DNA from: Celerinatantimonas yamalensis
GTDB lineage: Bacteria > Pseudomonadota > Gammaproteobacteria > Enterobacterales > Celerinatantimonadaceae
Assembly (NCBI RefSeq): GCF_046054155.1
Contig: NZ_JBEQCT010000010.1
Coordinates: 1-64,000 of the forward strand
Reading direction: 5' to 3'
DNA length: 64,000 nucleotides
The notes under the pieces are model-generated. The model was not told the DNA's origin. It was given only the letters and a program-made list of their open reading frames with translations, and did no database searches. The first letter of the stretch is position 1. The number at the start of each line of letters is the position of its first letter. Both the position numbers and the translations under genes were made by a program. Of the stretch, positions 44,701 to 53,359 are shown one piece after another.

Positions 44701-45653
44701 ATATTCAACAGGCTGATTTACCCCAGCTTAATTTATCGGCGCTGACTCAGTTTGGATCATCTGTTACTCCGGTTCAAAGCGACGGCTCATTGTTGGCCAC
44801 GCCTGTTCCTGTGTCTATCAATTGTCAATCTTGCCAGTTTGGGCGTTATCACATCGGTACGCTGAAGCTATGGCTTCCTTTTGCCAATGGACAGATGAAA
44901 GATGGCCAATTAAGCCTTCGCGGCGCTGGTAAAATGAAGTTGGATGCCAAGTTAAATTGGCTGGCGACGCCGTCAGGCATGAGAAGTTTTGTCCAAGGTA
45001 CCTTCGCAACCCAAGATAGTGGTAAGTATATTGAGTCGCTTGGTTTTACTAAAGAGCTTGAACAAGCCCCTTTAAAAGGAAGCTTTGATCTCAATTGGCT
45101 CGGTTTGCCCTATCATCCGGAGTACGCCACTTTAAATGGTAAAGGGCAATGGAGTGCAGGCGAGGGAGTGCTCACGGATGTAAGTGACAAAGGAACGCGG
45201 CTGTTTACGTTGGCAAGCCTTGATACGCTGCGACGTCGACTCAAGCTCGATTTTCGCGATATATTTGATAAAGGGTTGTATTTTAATAGCGCAAAAGCCT
45301 CGATGAATGTGACTAATGGCGTTGTCAAAAATAGTAATTTTTATATGGATGCAGTACCTGGGGTGATTCATGGGAAAGGGCAAGTTGATTTAAATTCAGG
45401 GTTAATTCATTATCGAATGAGCTTCTCACCCAAGATCGCATCGAGCTTGCCAGTACTGGCCGCTTTTGCGGTAACACCGATTACGGGCGCTGCAGTGCTG
45501 GCGTTATCTAAGCTATTTGAACCGATGATTGAAGTGATTACTCAAGTCGACTTTGATATTACAGGCAATGTTGATCATCCCAAACTGATAGAAGTTAAAC
45601 GTGAGCACGGCAAAGTTAAATTACAACCGAAGCAGTTAGACAAGCAACGATGA
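41760..45653 (+). CDS. yhdP: YhdP family AsmA-like envelope lipid-transport protein
   Basis: A 1297-residue protein with one N-terminal membrane helix (about 15-35) and a very long periplasmic beta-rich repeat region, ending in the AsmA-like C-domain (GVLTDVSDKGTRLFTLASLDTL and DFDITGNVDHPKL). In E. coli, YhdP, TamB and YdbH bridge the membranes and carry phospholipids outward. The start lies 5 bases after rng, in the usual operon order. Confidence 0.93.
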   Translation: MALILRRLLHHCWLTFAGIIICAAILLSIARGLFAYANNFRGDMLQWLTGYSTKELQIGQLSASIYHFRPVLVFKNMRFHPANEKRYQLKSRSVILDFNMLASLQTRQVVFRNIRLQGVQLSLPWVNDYSDVSSDSVDLKAAKVFADLFLRRLDNFQIQDAKLSLFVANQPPHILNIQSMRWRNHDGLHQGEGSAYLPHLGQPNSTVHFAVQLNDDHHSDSLLNIPGRFYASGRHLQLARIGELFQSKALTHLNTDLNFNIWGSFGGDKPLLWQWQWLPSSLHWESAQDRSAHQINIDGGQLALRRRGANYQVDSDKLLVNTDGVSWGPLQLQGILSEKQEHWYLNQISLAPLAPLFSLFSNRDDLLIPKVASGQLRDIQLGYQWAQGSLSYQAQLDNFSMTHSGVWPGVTNLAGHVSGDDTQLNYQLQINQGKLVLQPLFDSSWPVTALRAKGSLNWSATEHALNVDELTLDSPWVKAQSRGRLSWQAGHRLPWLSISSKLDLLDAKQAHHFYPSPLMPKIVADYLQKAIQGGQAQDAKMLWYGDLAKFPYREPDGIFQAFMPLRQATFKFQPDWPALKHLDIDLLFQNESLHMESKQSTLADVPIQHVNAAIETLRPTGDVAIHALLDNVSLVKVHQLLEKSPVPALAASMKALPMSAGGLSGRLFLKIPLNGQPVEVAGDAKFNRAKMSVASLAMNLANLNGQLNFQDAQLRAHGLNATWDGQPLSIDLNGDSQPSHYQIGLGLQGRWDISALQRRLSNPHWLAPASGQLNWQGDVNVSLGYDDGFNYNAKFHSGLTHLTLALPKPLTKSTQQWPATLYVSGNERSGGGIVSVKNKIYSRFRFDNTPFHLNALRLNVGNMQTLPQLSQQLPSAGSILDINVDQAPLEPWLGYVLPLLSGSTQRDKTDKSLPSAAAALFPPFVGMQLQAKQVNAFAQPVQQVKLIYQQSNAFWQLQSKQLNGQLVLPVQPSLTHPWQLNIQQADLPQLNLSALTQFGSSVTPVQSDGSLLATPVPVSINCQSCQFGRYHIGTLKLWLPFANGQMKDGQLSLRGAGKMKLDAKLNWLATPSGMRSFVQGTFATQDSGKYIESLGFTKELEQAPLKGSFDLNWLGLPYHPEYATLNGKGQWSAGEGVLTDVSDKGTRLFTLASLDTLRRRLKLDFRDIFDKGLYFNSAKASMNVTNGVVKNSNFYMDAVPGVIHGKGQVDLNSGLIHYRMSFSPKIASSLPVLAAFAVTPITGAAVLALSKLFEPMIEVITQVDFDITGNVDHPKLIEVKREHGKVKLQPKQLDKQR

Positions 45654-45661
45654 GGTAACCA

Positions 45662-46504
45662 ATGAGTCATTCATTACACTCATGGCGATTAGCTGCGCTG
45701 CAGATGTGCGCAACCCTTGATGTGCGACAGAATCAATGTCAAATTACGGATATTATTGCCCATAATCCACCTAACCCGGGGGATTTACTGTTACTGCCGG
45801 AAAACTTTGCGATGTTGGGCGCCGGTGCCGATTACCGCTCGATTGCAGAGGCCCCAGGGGATGGGCCTTTGCAACAATGGCTAAGTGGCTTAGCACAGCA
45901 ATATCAAATTACCTTAGTCGCAGGGAGTTTGCCAACGCGCGTGACTGGTGAAAAGCGTTGCCGTTCAACCAGTATCGTGTTTGATGCCAAGGGGCGATAT
46001 ATTACTCACTATCATAAGTTGCACTTGTTTGATGTGGATGTTGCGGATGGTGTTGGACATTATCGCGAATCGGAGCGGTTTATCGCAGGGCACACCCCCA
46101 AATGGTTTTCTCATCAACAGTCTCAGGTCGGGTTATCGATCTGCTTTGATTTACGCTTTAGTTACTTGTATCACTGGCTACGCCAACAAGGCTGTGAAGT
46201 TCTACTTGTTCCTGCGGCGTTCACCTCGGTAACCGGACAAGCTCATTGGTTGACTATGCTCAAAGCTCGCGCGATTGAGCAGCAGTGCTATGTACTGGCT
46301 GCAGGACAAGTAGGTCATCATGATAGTACTCGCCAGAGTTGGGGGCACTCTTGTATTATTGATCCATGGGGGAACGTGATCGCCCAATTAGATGATCAGT
46401 GCGGGATCTGTTATGGTAAATTCGATCACCATTTACTGCAATCATTGCGACAGCGGATGCCGTTGCAGCCTAATTCCCATATGACGATCAGCTGGAGTAA
46501 ATAA
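45662..46504 (+). CDS. Nitrilase-family amidase (Nit-like)
   Basis: A 280-residue carbon-nitrogen hydrolase with the catalytic triad Glu47 (LPENFAM), Lys119 (YHKLHLFDV) and Cys161 (SICFDLRF). It is closest to Nit1/deaminated-glutathione amidases, a repair activity. It lies between yhdP and tldD, as in vibrios and Shewanella. Confidence 0.9.
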   Translation: MSHSLHSWRLAALQMCATLDVRQNQCQITDIIAHNPPNPGDLLLLPENFAMLGAGADYRSIAEAPGDGPLQQWLSGLAQQYQITLVAGSLPTRVTGEKRCRSTSIVFDAKGRYITHYHKLHLFDVDVADGVGHYRESERFIAGHTPKWFSHQQSQVGLSICFDLRFSYLYHWLRQQGCEVLLVPAAFTSVTGQAHWLTMLKARAIEQQCYVLAAGQVGHHDSTRQSWGHSCIIDPWGNVIAQLDDQCGICYGKFDHHLLQSLRQRMPLQPNSHMTISWSK

Positions 46505-46509
46505 ATACA

Positions 46510-47955
46510 ATGTCATTTGAACAAGTTAATCAATCTATACTTGCCCCTGCGGGCCTAGATTCATCATCATTGAACCAAGCGCTAAGTATTCTCAGTGGAC
46601 CTGATATCGATCAGGGTGATCTTTATTTTCAGCATAGTCGCCATGAATCTTGGGTGCTCGAAGATGGCATTGTTAAAGAGGGCAGCTTTAATATTGAACA
46701 AGGTGTTGGGGTGCGTTCAATTGCGGGCGAGAAAACCGGCTTTGCTTATTCTGATGATATTAATTTAAGCGCTTTGACCAAAGCGTGTCAGGCGGCGCGC
46801 GGCATCAGCCGCAGTCAAGGTGAAGGGCGGATACAGGTTGTTTCCGCCATGCCAACACGAGCGCTTTATACTGATAGCAACCCGATTGAAAGCCTAGATA
46901 AACAGCAAAAAATTGCCTTACTTGAGCGCGCTGACAAATTTGCCCGCAGCTTAGATCCGAGCATTACGCAGGTGATCGTTAGCTTAAGTGGCGTTTATGA
47001 AGAAATACTGGTTGCTGGATTAGATGGTACGCTTGCAGCTGATATTCGCCCCTTAGTTCGATTTAACTGCAGTGTATTAGCTGAACGAGGCGGGCGCCGT
47101 GAACGAGGAAGTGCTGGCGGCGGCGGGCGTTTTGACTATCAGTTTTTCTTAGAAGATGTCGCAGGTGAAGAGTGTGCCATGGGATTTGTCCGCGAAGCTG
47201 TTCGTCAGGCGTTGGTGAATTTAGAAGCCATCGATGCACCAGCTGGACTTATGCCTGTGGTCCTCGGCGCAGGTTGGCCAGGGGTCTTGTTACATGAAGC
47301 GGTTGGGCATGGCCTAGAGGGTGACTTTAACCGCAAAGGCTCGTCGGCATTTAGTGGCCGAGTGGGTGAACAGGTTGCATCGAACCTGTGTACTATTGTC
47401 GATGATGGCACTTTAGCCAATCGGCGTGGGTCGCTTTCTATTGATGATGAGGGGACCCCTAGTCGATACAATGTATTGATCGAAAATGGAGTACTCAAAG
47501 GATACATGCAGGACAAACTGAATGCTCGGTTAATGGGGGTTGCCCCAACAGGTAATGGTCGACGTGAATCGTATGCTCATGTTCCTATGCCGCGCATGAC
47601 CAATACTTATATGTTGCCTGGTGAATCAGAGAAAGAGGAAATGATAGCCTCGGTTAAACGTGGTATTTATGCGCCGAATTTTGGTGGCGGGCAAGTTGAT
47701 ATTACCTCGGGTAAATTTGTTTTTTCTGCCTCTGAAGCCTATTTAATTGAAGATGGTAAAATCACCGCTCCAATTAAAGGTGCGACACTCATCGGTAATG
47801 GGCCCGAGGCGATGGCTAAAGTCTCTATGGTGGGTAATGATTTAGATTTAGATGCAGGCGTTGGTGTGTGTGGTAAAGATGGGCAAAGTATCCCTGTTGG
47901 GGTTGGACAACCAACTCTAAAATTGGATGAGTTAACCGTTGGCGGCACCGCATAG
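46510..47955 (+). CDS. tldD: Metalloprotease TldD
   Basis: A 481-residue protease subunit that with TldE (PmbA) degrades unfolded peptides and matures some microcins and the CcdA antitoxin. The zinc motif HEAVGH is at residues 262-267. The partner pmbA lies 745 bases downstream across darP. Confidence 0.96.
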   Translation: MSFEQVNQSILAPAGLDSSSLNQALSILSGPDIDQGDLYFQHSRHESWVLEDGIVKEGSFNIEQGVGVRSIAGEKTGFAYSDDINLSALTKACQAARGISRSQGEGRIQVVSAMPTRALYTDSNPIESLDKQQKIALLERADKFARSLDPSITQVIVSLSGVYEEILVAGLDGTLAADIRPLVRFNCSVLAERGGRRERGSAGGGGRFDYQFFLEDVAGEECAMGFVREAVRQALVNLEAIDAPAGLMPVVLGAGWPGVLLHEAVGHGLEGDFNRKGSSAFSGRVGEQVASNLCTIVDDGTLANRRGSLSIDDEGTPSRYNVLIENGVLKGYMQDKLNARLMGVAPTGNGRRESYAHVPMPRMTNTYMLPGESEKEEMIASVKRGIYAPNFGGGQVDITSGKFVFSASEAYLIEDGKITAPIKGATLIGNGPEAMAKVSMVGNDLDLDAGVGVCGKDGQSIPVGVGQPTLKLDELTVGGTA

Positions 47956-47958
47956 TAC

Positions 47959-47986
47959 ATTGGCACCTTGTAAACAGGGTGCCAAT
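47959..47986. terminator. Hairpin between convergent tldD and darP
   Basis: ATTGGCACC (47959-47967) and GGTGCCAAT (47978-47986) form a perfect 9-bp stem just after the tldD stop. No T-tract follows, so activity as a terminator is uncertain. Confidence 0.5.
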
Positions 47987-48015
47987 CATCATCAAAGGCT
48001 GGTATGGCGGTTGTT

Positions 48016-48537
48016 TTAGTCGTGGTATTGCTCACTGAGGTAGCGAAATAACTCACGAGCAGATTTTGGCGCTTTTTGTTTGCTCTGTTCAAATTTTGCT
48101 TGGCGAATCAACTGCCGCAGCTTTTGGCGTTCTAACTGGGGCTGATTGTCTAGCAATGCATTGATGACATCGTCACTTTGGGGCGCATTGATAAGCTCAT
48201 CGCGTAATTGCTCGAGTTGATGCTGGCGTTGATTGGCATAGAGATGGCGATTGGTTATTTTTTCCATCGCTTGCTCTATTGCTGCGATATCTTCGTTTCG
48301 CATCAACTTGCCGACGTAGTTCATATGACGGCGTAGTGCTTCGCGTTTGCCAGTGAGGCGTTTCGCTAAAGCGACTGCTTCTTGCATTGGTTCGCTTAAC
48401 GGAATCGTGGCTAAAAAGGCTGGGCGTAGGTCACAAATCTTTTTGCCTAGGCGTTGTAACTGTTGAGCTTCTCGTTTCAGCTCGCTTTTGCTGATCCACT
48501 CATCATCATCCTGCCAGTCTTTATTAGGGTCGCTCAT
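48016..48537 (-). CDS. darP: Ribosome assembly factor DarP (YjgA)
   Basis: A 173-residue basic helical protein that helps late 50S assembly. The N-terminal acidic WQDDDEWISKSELKREAQQLQRLGKKI and the C-terminal PKSARELFRYL match the family. It is divergent from pmbA. Confidence 0.94.
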   Translation of the reverse strand: MSDPNKDWQDDDEWISKSELKREAQQLQRLGKKICDLRPAFLATIPLSEPMQEAVALAKRLTGKREALRRHMNYVGKLMRNEDIAAIEQAMEKITNRHLYANQRQHQLEQLRDELINAPQSDDVINALLDNQPQLERQKLRQLIRQAKFEQSKQKAPKSARELFRYLSEQYHD

Positions 48538-48699
48538 AGGATTACTTCGTTGCTGTAAATAACCTTTAGTTTACCAAGAATTGTCTGCGAGTGCGTAACC
48601 TTTACGAAGCGAAGTTTAGATTATGTAACGGTTATTTTAACAAACTAGGTATCATATTTGTTATGCTTGACCGATAGATGCCAAGAGAAAAGGTCGAAT

Positions 48700-50043
48700 A
48701 TGTCATCAGTTCAGCAATCTGTAGCAAAAGAGCTCAAGCAGTTAAAGCAGGCCGTCGCATTTGCCCTTGATGAGGCAAAGCGCCGTGGCGCCAGTGATGC
48801 AGAAGTGTCTATTTCAAAGCAAACTGGTATTTCGGTTTCAACCCGCCAATGTGAGGTCGAAACATTAGAATTTAATCGTGATGGTGCACTCGGTATTGCT
48901 GTCTATAAAGGTCAGCAAAAGGGGAATGCTTCCACCTCTGATTTATCCAAAGAAGCTATTTGTCGAACCGTTCAGGCCGCCGTCGATATCAGTGAGGTGA
49001 CATCTGCTGATCCGGCTACTGGGCTTGCACCTAAAGAGATGATGGCGACTCAAATTCCTGATCTAGATCTGTTTTATCCGACTGAGCTGGATGCTGATCG
49101 TTTCATTGAAATGGCCAGCGCATGTGAGCGTCATGCGCTTACTCATCAAGGCATTCGTGCGAGTGATGGTGCAAGCGTGAATAGTCATTACGGGGTACGA
49201 GTTTATGGTAATACCCATGGATTTGTCGAAGGCTTTCCAACGAGTCGACATAGTTTAAGTTGTGTGTTGATCGCTGGTGAAAGTCAGCATATGCAACGTG
49301 ATTATGCGTATAGCGTTGCGGTTGATTTTGCGGATCTGCGTGATGTTCAGGCGATTGCCGATGAAGCGGCGCATAAAACACTGGCTCGCTTAAACAGCCG
49401 GAAAATAAATACCTGCCATGTGCCTGTTATTTTTGATAAAGATGTCGCGGGTGGCTTGTTGGGGCATTTTGCGATGGCGATTAGTGGTGGCAATTTATAC
49501 CGGCGCTCATCTTTTTTGCTAGATACACTCGGCGATGATCTATTTCCTAAATGGTTCTCTATCCATGAAGATCCATGGGTTAAAAAAGGCTTGGGAAGTA
49601 GCCCGTTTGATAATGAAGGGGTGCAAACGCGTGCGCGCGATATTATTCATCAAGGACAGTTACAGACGTATCTATTAACCAGTTATGCTGCGCGTAAAAT
49701 GGCCTTGCAACCAACGGGTCATGCGGGTGGTATTCATAACTGGCTTGTTTCTGATAGTGCACTGACGCAGCGTGACTTGCTCAAACAGATGGGAACTGGG
49801 TTACTGGTGACTGAACTAATGGGGCAGGGCGTTAATATTGTGACGGGTGATTATTCGCGAGGCGCAGCTGGCTTTTGGGTTGAAAATGGTGAAATTGCCT
49901 ATCCTGTGCATGAGATCACCATCGCCGGTCAGCTCAAAGATATCTATCAAAATATTGTCGCTATTGGCAATGATCGTGATGCTAATCATGCAATTAGTGT
50001 AGGGTCCATTTTGGTTGATTCAATGAAAATTGCTGGCAGTTAA
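48700..50043 (+). CDS. pmbA: Metalloprotease subunit TldE/PmbA
   Basis: A 447-residue TldE subunit; it lacks the HExxxH motif found in TldD, as usual, and acts only with it. Conserved parts are VSTRQCEVETLEFNRDGALGIAVYKG and VTGDYSRGAAGFWVENG. The ATG at 48700 is preceded by GAAAAGG; a TTG 14 codons upstream is ignored. Confidence 0.95.
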   Translation: MSSVQQSVAKELKQLKQAVAFALDEAKRRGASDAEVSISKQTGISVSTRQCEVETLEFNRDGALGIAVYKGQQKGNASTSDLSKEAICRTVQAAVDISEVTSADPATGLAPKEMMATQIPDLDLFYPTELDADRFIEMASACERHALTHQGIRASDGASVNSHYGVRVYGNTHGFVEGFPTSRHSLSCVLIAGESQHMQRDYAYSVAVDFADLRDVQAIADEAAHKTLARLNSRKINTCHVPVIFDKDVAGGLLGHFAMAISGGNLYRRSSFLLDTLGDDLFPKWFSIHEDPWVKKGLGSSPFDNEGVQTRARDIIHQGQLQTYLLTSYAARKMALQPTGHAGGIHNWLVSDSALTQRDLLKQMGTGLLVTELMGQGVNIVTGDYSRGAAGFWVENGEIAYPVHEITIAGQLKDIYQNIVAIGNDRDANHAISVGSILVDSMKIAGS

Positions 50044-50051
50044 CATGATAA

Positions 50052-50084
50052 GACGGTGAAACGAGCATTGCTGGTTTCACCGTC
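50052..50084. terminator. Bidirectional hairpin between convergent pmbA and mgtE
   Basis: GACGGTGAAAC (50052-50062) pairs perfectly with GTTTCACCGTC (50074-50084) across an 11-base loop, 9 bases from either stop. T-tracts are short (TTGATTTT on plus), so a weak shared terminator is inferred. Confidence 0.6.
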
Positions 50085-50092
50085 AATTGATT

Positions 50093-51472
50093 TTAAATGG
50101 CAATATGATGGTTGAGTAATAGTGTCGCAATTCCTAAAAATGAGAAAATTCCGACTGAGTCGGTGACCGTTGTCAGCACCATGCCTCCGGCTAAAGCCGG
50201 ATCAATTTTCATTTTTTGCATAAAAAGAGGAATAGATACCCCAGCAAGGCCTGCCATAAACATATCCGCGAACATCGCTGCTGCACTGATTAAGCCTAAC
50301 TGAATACTATCTTTCCAGATATAGACGACCCCAGCGATGGTCACCGCCCAAATCAAGCCATTTAGGCCACCGATAGCGACTTCTTTAAAGATTAACCAAC
50401 GCATATTACTCGCGCCAATATGACCGACAGCTAGCCCCCGGATCACAACAGCTAATGTTTGTGTACCCGCGATCCCTCCTTGACTTGGGACAATGGTCAT
50501 CAATACCGCAAGCGTTGCCATTTGGGCTAAGGTGTTCTCAAATAAATTGCTAATTGAGGCGGCAAATAGTGCGGTTAATAGATTGATGCCAAGCCATAGG
50601 GTTCGTCCTTTGGTGCTTTGCCAAATCGGGGCGAAAGTATCTTCGTCATCATCGACCCCGGCCATCCCCATCATCGAGTGCTCGGTGTTTTCACGAATAA
50701 TATCGACCACATCATCAATGGTTATTCGACCGACTAACTCACCTTGTAGATCCACAACAGGCGCAGAGATCCAGTCGTGGCGTTCAAACAATTGCGCAAC
50801 GCTATTTTCACTCATCGAAACAGGGATAATTCGTTCAGGGCGTTTGCCCATAATGGATTCGACATTTTCGCTTGGATCGACGGTCAATAATCTTGCCAGC
50901 GGAACATCGCCGAGATATTTGTTTTCTTTATCGACGACGAACAGCGCATCGGTCGCCTCAGGAAGCTCGCCGCGCAGGCGCAGATAACGAAGTACAACAT
51001 CAATGGATACATCTGGACGAAGAGCGATCGTATCGTTGTTCATCAAGCTGCCAGCGGTATCCTCAGGATAGGCCAATGCTATTTCGACACGATGACGCTC
51101 ATCGCTATCCATCTGCTCGAGCACTTGCTGATAAACATCGTCTGGCAGGCTACGTAACACATAGGTTAGATCATCAATATCCATCCCTTCGGTGGCAGCA
51201 GCCAGGTTTTCCGGGTCCATCATTTTCAGAATGCTTTCCATTGCATCTTCGTTGAGTTCTTCTAAAATCTCCCCTTGCTGTTCAGGATCGGTTAACTGCC
51301 ATAGTATTTTTCGTTCTGTAATAGGGGTCGATTGTAGTAAAAGCGCAACGTCACAAGCCGGCATTTGCTGGAGCATTCGTCTAACATGGACGAACATCCC
51401 ATCATTGAGGGCGCGATTAAGTTCGAGGATCCGTAGATGTTGACTATGATGATGCTGTTCCAGCTCTGGCAT
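50093..51472 (-). CDS. mgtE: Magnesium transporter MgtE
   Basis: A 459-residue magnesium channel. A cytoplasmic MgtE-N superhelix (to about 130) and two CBS domains (about 135-255) sense intracellular Mg2+; five membrane helices follow (from about 290), with the conserved VPSQGGIAGTQTLAV and LTTVTDSVGIFSFLG segments. It starts 79 bases after ptsO on the same strand. Confidence 0.95.
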   Translation of the reverse strand: MPELEQHHHSQHLRILELNRALNDGMFVHVRRMLQQMPACDVALLLQSTPITERKILWQLTDPEQQGEILEELNEDAMESILKMMDPENLAAATEGMDIDDLTYVLRSLPDDVYQQVLEQMDSDERHRVEIALAYPEDTAGSLMNNDTIALRPDVSIDVVLRYLRLRGELPEATDALFVVDKENKYLGDVPLARLLTVDPSENVESIMGKRPERIIPVSMSENSVAQLFERHDWISAPVVDLQGELVGRITIDDVVDIIRENTEHSMMGMAGVDDDEDTFAPIWQSTKGRTLWLGINLLTALFAASISNLFENTLAQMATLAVLMTIVPSQGGIAGTQTLAVVIRGLAVGHIGASNMRWLIFKEVAIGGLNGLIWAVTIAGVVYIWKDSIQLGLISAAAMFADMFMAGLAGVSIPLFMQKMKIDPALAGGMVLTTVTDSVGIFSFLGIATLLLNHHIAI

Positions 51473-51551
51473 AAAGGTGCCCTCAAATATGATTTACATG
51501 ATCGATGTAAACCGAATCAGATTTTATAACATCACTGATGATGCGAAAGCA

Positions 51552-51824
51552 TTATTCTTGCTCTTCAAAACGCGCTTCAATCAACGCTCTAACTGCCGTC
51601 AATGCATCTTGTGCATCGTGACCGTCACATTCAACTACAATTTGCTGGCCTTGGGCTCGTTCTAATAGGAGTAACCCAAGGACGCTTGCCGCCGACGCTT
51701 GTTTATCTTCGGTAATCAGCATGACTTCAGCATCAAACATAGCCGCTAATTCCACTAACTTGATGGCGGCACGCGCATGCAGACCTAATTTATTGGTAAT
51801 CGTTAATTGTTGTCTAATTTTCAT
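51552..51824 (-). CDS. ptsO: Nitrogen-PTS phosphocarrier protein NPr
   Basis: A 90-residue HPr-like protein, phosphorylated on His16 (GLHARAA) by the nitrogen-PTS enzyme I and passing phosphate to PtsN. Starts inside the rapZ 3' end (11-base overlap). Confidence 0.95.
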   Translation of the reverse strand: MKIRQQLTITNKLGLHARAAIKLVELAAMFDAEVMLITEDKQASAASVLGLLLLERAQGQQIVVECDGHDAQDALTAVRALIEARFEEQE

Positions 51825-52680
51825 CGGCAGCCGCTTCTACCTTTGGTAAGTTTAGGTGATGTGTTTGGACATGGTATTGGTTCGAAAAGAAATCACTGAG
51901 CTGCTCGGTGACATATACCGACCGGTGCTTCCCGCCAGTACAACCGACAGCAACCGTTACATAGGCTCTGTTATTGCGTTCAAGATGAGGCAGCCAACTA
52001 CTAAGCAAGCTCTCTAATTGCCAGATTAGTTCACGAACTTCAGGCTGCTGACCAAAAAAGTGCTGCACGGGAGCATCTAAGCCAGTGTACGGACGTAGTT
52101 CATCATGCCAGTGAGGATTGGGTAAAAATCGCACATCAAAAACGTAATCGGCATCAGGGGGGAGACCATTTTTAAAACCAAATGACTCAAATACTAAGGC
52201 AAGTTGTTGGTTTGGTTTGCCCATGACTCGCTCATTGAGCAACTCTCGAAGTTGATGAATAGACAGTTGACTCGTATTAATCCGTAAGTCAGCATGACAA
52301 GACAAAGGTTCGAGTAGCATACTCTCAGCACTGATTGCTTCAGCGAGTGAGTAATGTTGTTTATTCAGCGGATGAATTCGCCGAGTTTCACTATAACGGC
52401 GGATTAACGTAGCATCATCTGCATCGACAAATAAGCTGGTGAGCTTCACCTGCTCACGAAATTTGGCGATAATCGCTTGGAGTTGCTTGGGATCGCTTGG
52501 TAAATTACGCACATCAATGCTGACGGCGGCATTGAGATAGTGACCGGCTAATGTAGCCGGGAGTAGCGGTAAAAGCCCTAAAGGAAGATTATCGACACAG
52601 TAAAATCCTAGATCTTCGAGCACCCTTAAGGCGACCGTTTTCCCCGAACCTGATCGACCACTTACAATAAAAAAGTCCAT
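51814..52680 (-). CDS. rapZ: RNase adaptor RapZ
   Basis: A 288-residue protein that directs RNase E to the GlmZ small RNA and so controls glucosamine-6-phosphate synthase. Walker A is GRSGSGKT (8-15); the C-terminal domain has GCTGGKHRSVY. It is 8 bases after ptsN. Confidence 0.96.
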   Translation of the reverse strand: MDFFIVSGRSGSGKTVALRVLEDLGFYCVDNLPLGLLPLLPATLAGHYLNAAVSIDVRNLPSDPKQLQAIIAKFREQVKLTSLFVDADDATLIRRYSETRRIHPLNKQHYSLAEAISAESMLLEPLSCHADLRINTSQLSIHQLRELLNERVMGKPNQQLALVFESFGFKNGLPPDADYVFDVRFLPNPHWHDELRPYTGLDAPVQHFFGQQPEVRELIWQLESLLSSWLPHLERNNRAYVTVAVGCTGGKHRSVYVTEQLSDFFSNQYHVQTHHLNLPKVEAAADEN

Positions 52681-52688
52681 ATTGTTCC

Positions 52689-53132
52689 TCAGGTGGTGAT
52701 GATTTGATATATATCATCATCACTGTCTGCTTGGCGTAAGCTTTTACATATCTGTTTATTGTGAAGCTTTTCCGCGACAGCTGCGAGGATTTTCAAATAT
52801 TGTTTGTTCTCATCTCCTGGCACCAATAGCGCAAAAATTAGGTCAACAGGTTGCTTGTCGATAGAGTCAAAGCTAATGGGATGCTCACAGCGGATAAAAA
52901 TCGCCGTAGGGGGGTAGCTGTCTTCAATTCGGCCATGGGGAATTGCGATACCTTGACCTATTCCTGTGCTACCGAGTTTTTCGCGGCCAAATAAACTATC
53001 AAATATCTCTTTTTCTGAGATACCAAGCTGCGTGGCGGCGAGTTCACTGATTATTTCCAGTGCGCGTTTTTTAGACTGGCAATCGCTGATACTGTGCGTG
53101 CAGTCTTTGCTTAAAACTTGAGTCAGTTGCAT
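52689..53132 (-). CDS. ptsN: Nitrogen-PTS enzyme IIA PtsN
   Basis: A 147-residue EIIA-Ntr protein with the phospho-His at residue 66 (GIAIPHGR). It regulates potassium and nitrogen functions according to phosphorylation state. The gap to rpoN is 227 bases and lacks hpf, which usually lies here. Confidence 0.95.
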   Translation of the reverse strand: MQLTQVLSKDCTHSISDCQSKKRALEIISELAATQLGISEKEIFDSLFGREKLGSTGIGQGIAIPHGRIEDSYPPTAIFIRCEHPISFDSIDKQPVDLIFALLVPGDENKQYLKILAAVAEKLHNKQICKSLRQADSDDDIYQIITT

Positions 53133-53359
53133 AACGTTAATGTCTATTCACTGTTGCCTCATCGAGTGGTTGGGACTAAAAATATCAATATCTATCAATT
53201 GGATAGTTTGCTATAAGCGTGTCGCCGATTGACCACCCGTTAGGGACTCGGTTGATGGGTTGAACTGCCCGTTAGTTAATGATGCTCGACTGACTTATAA
53301 ATGAGCTATCGTTGTCATGATCATGGGACATAGGTTCATCCTCCGTTATTGACCGGCCT

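Noticed and set aside
50872..51255. A 127-residue plus-strand ORF within mgtE
   Set aside because: Fully antisense to the well-supported mgtE gene; composition reflects the opposite codon pattern.
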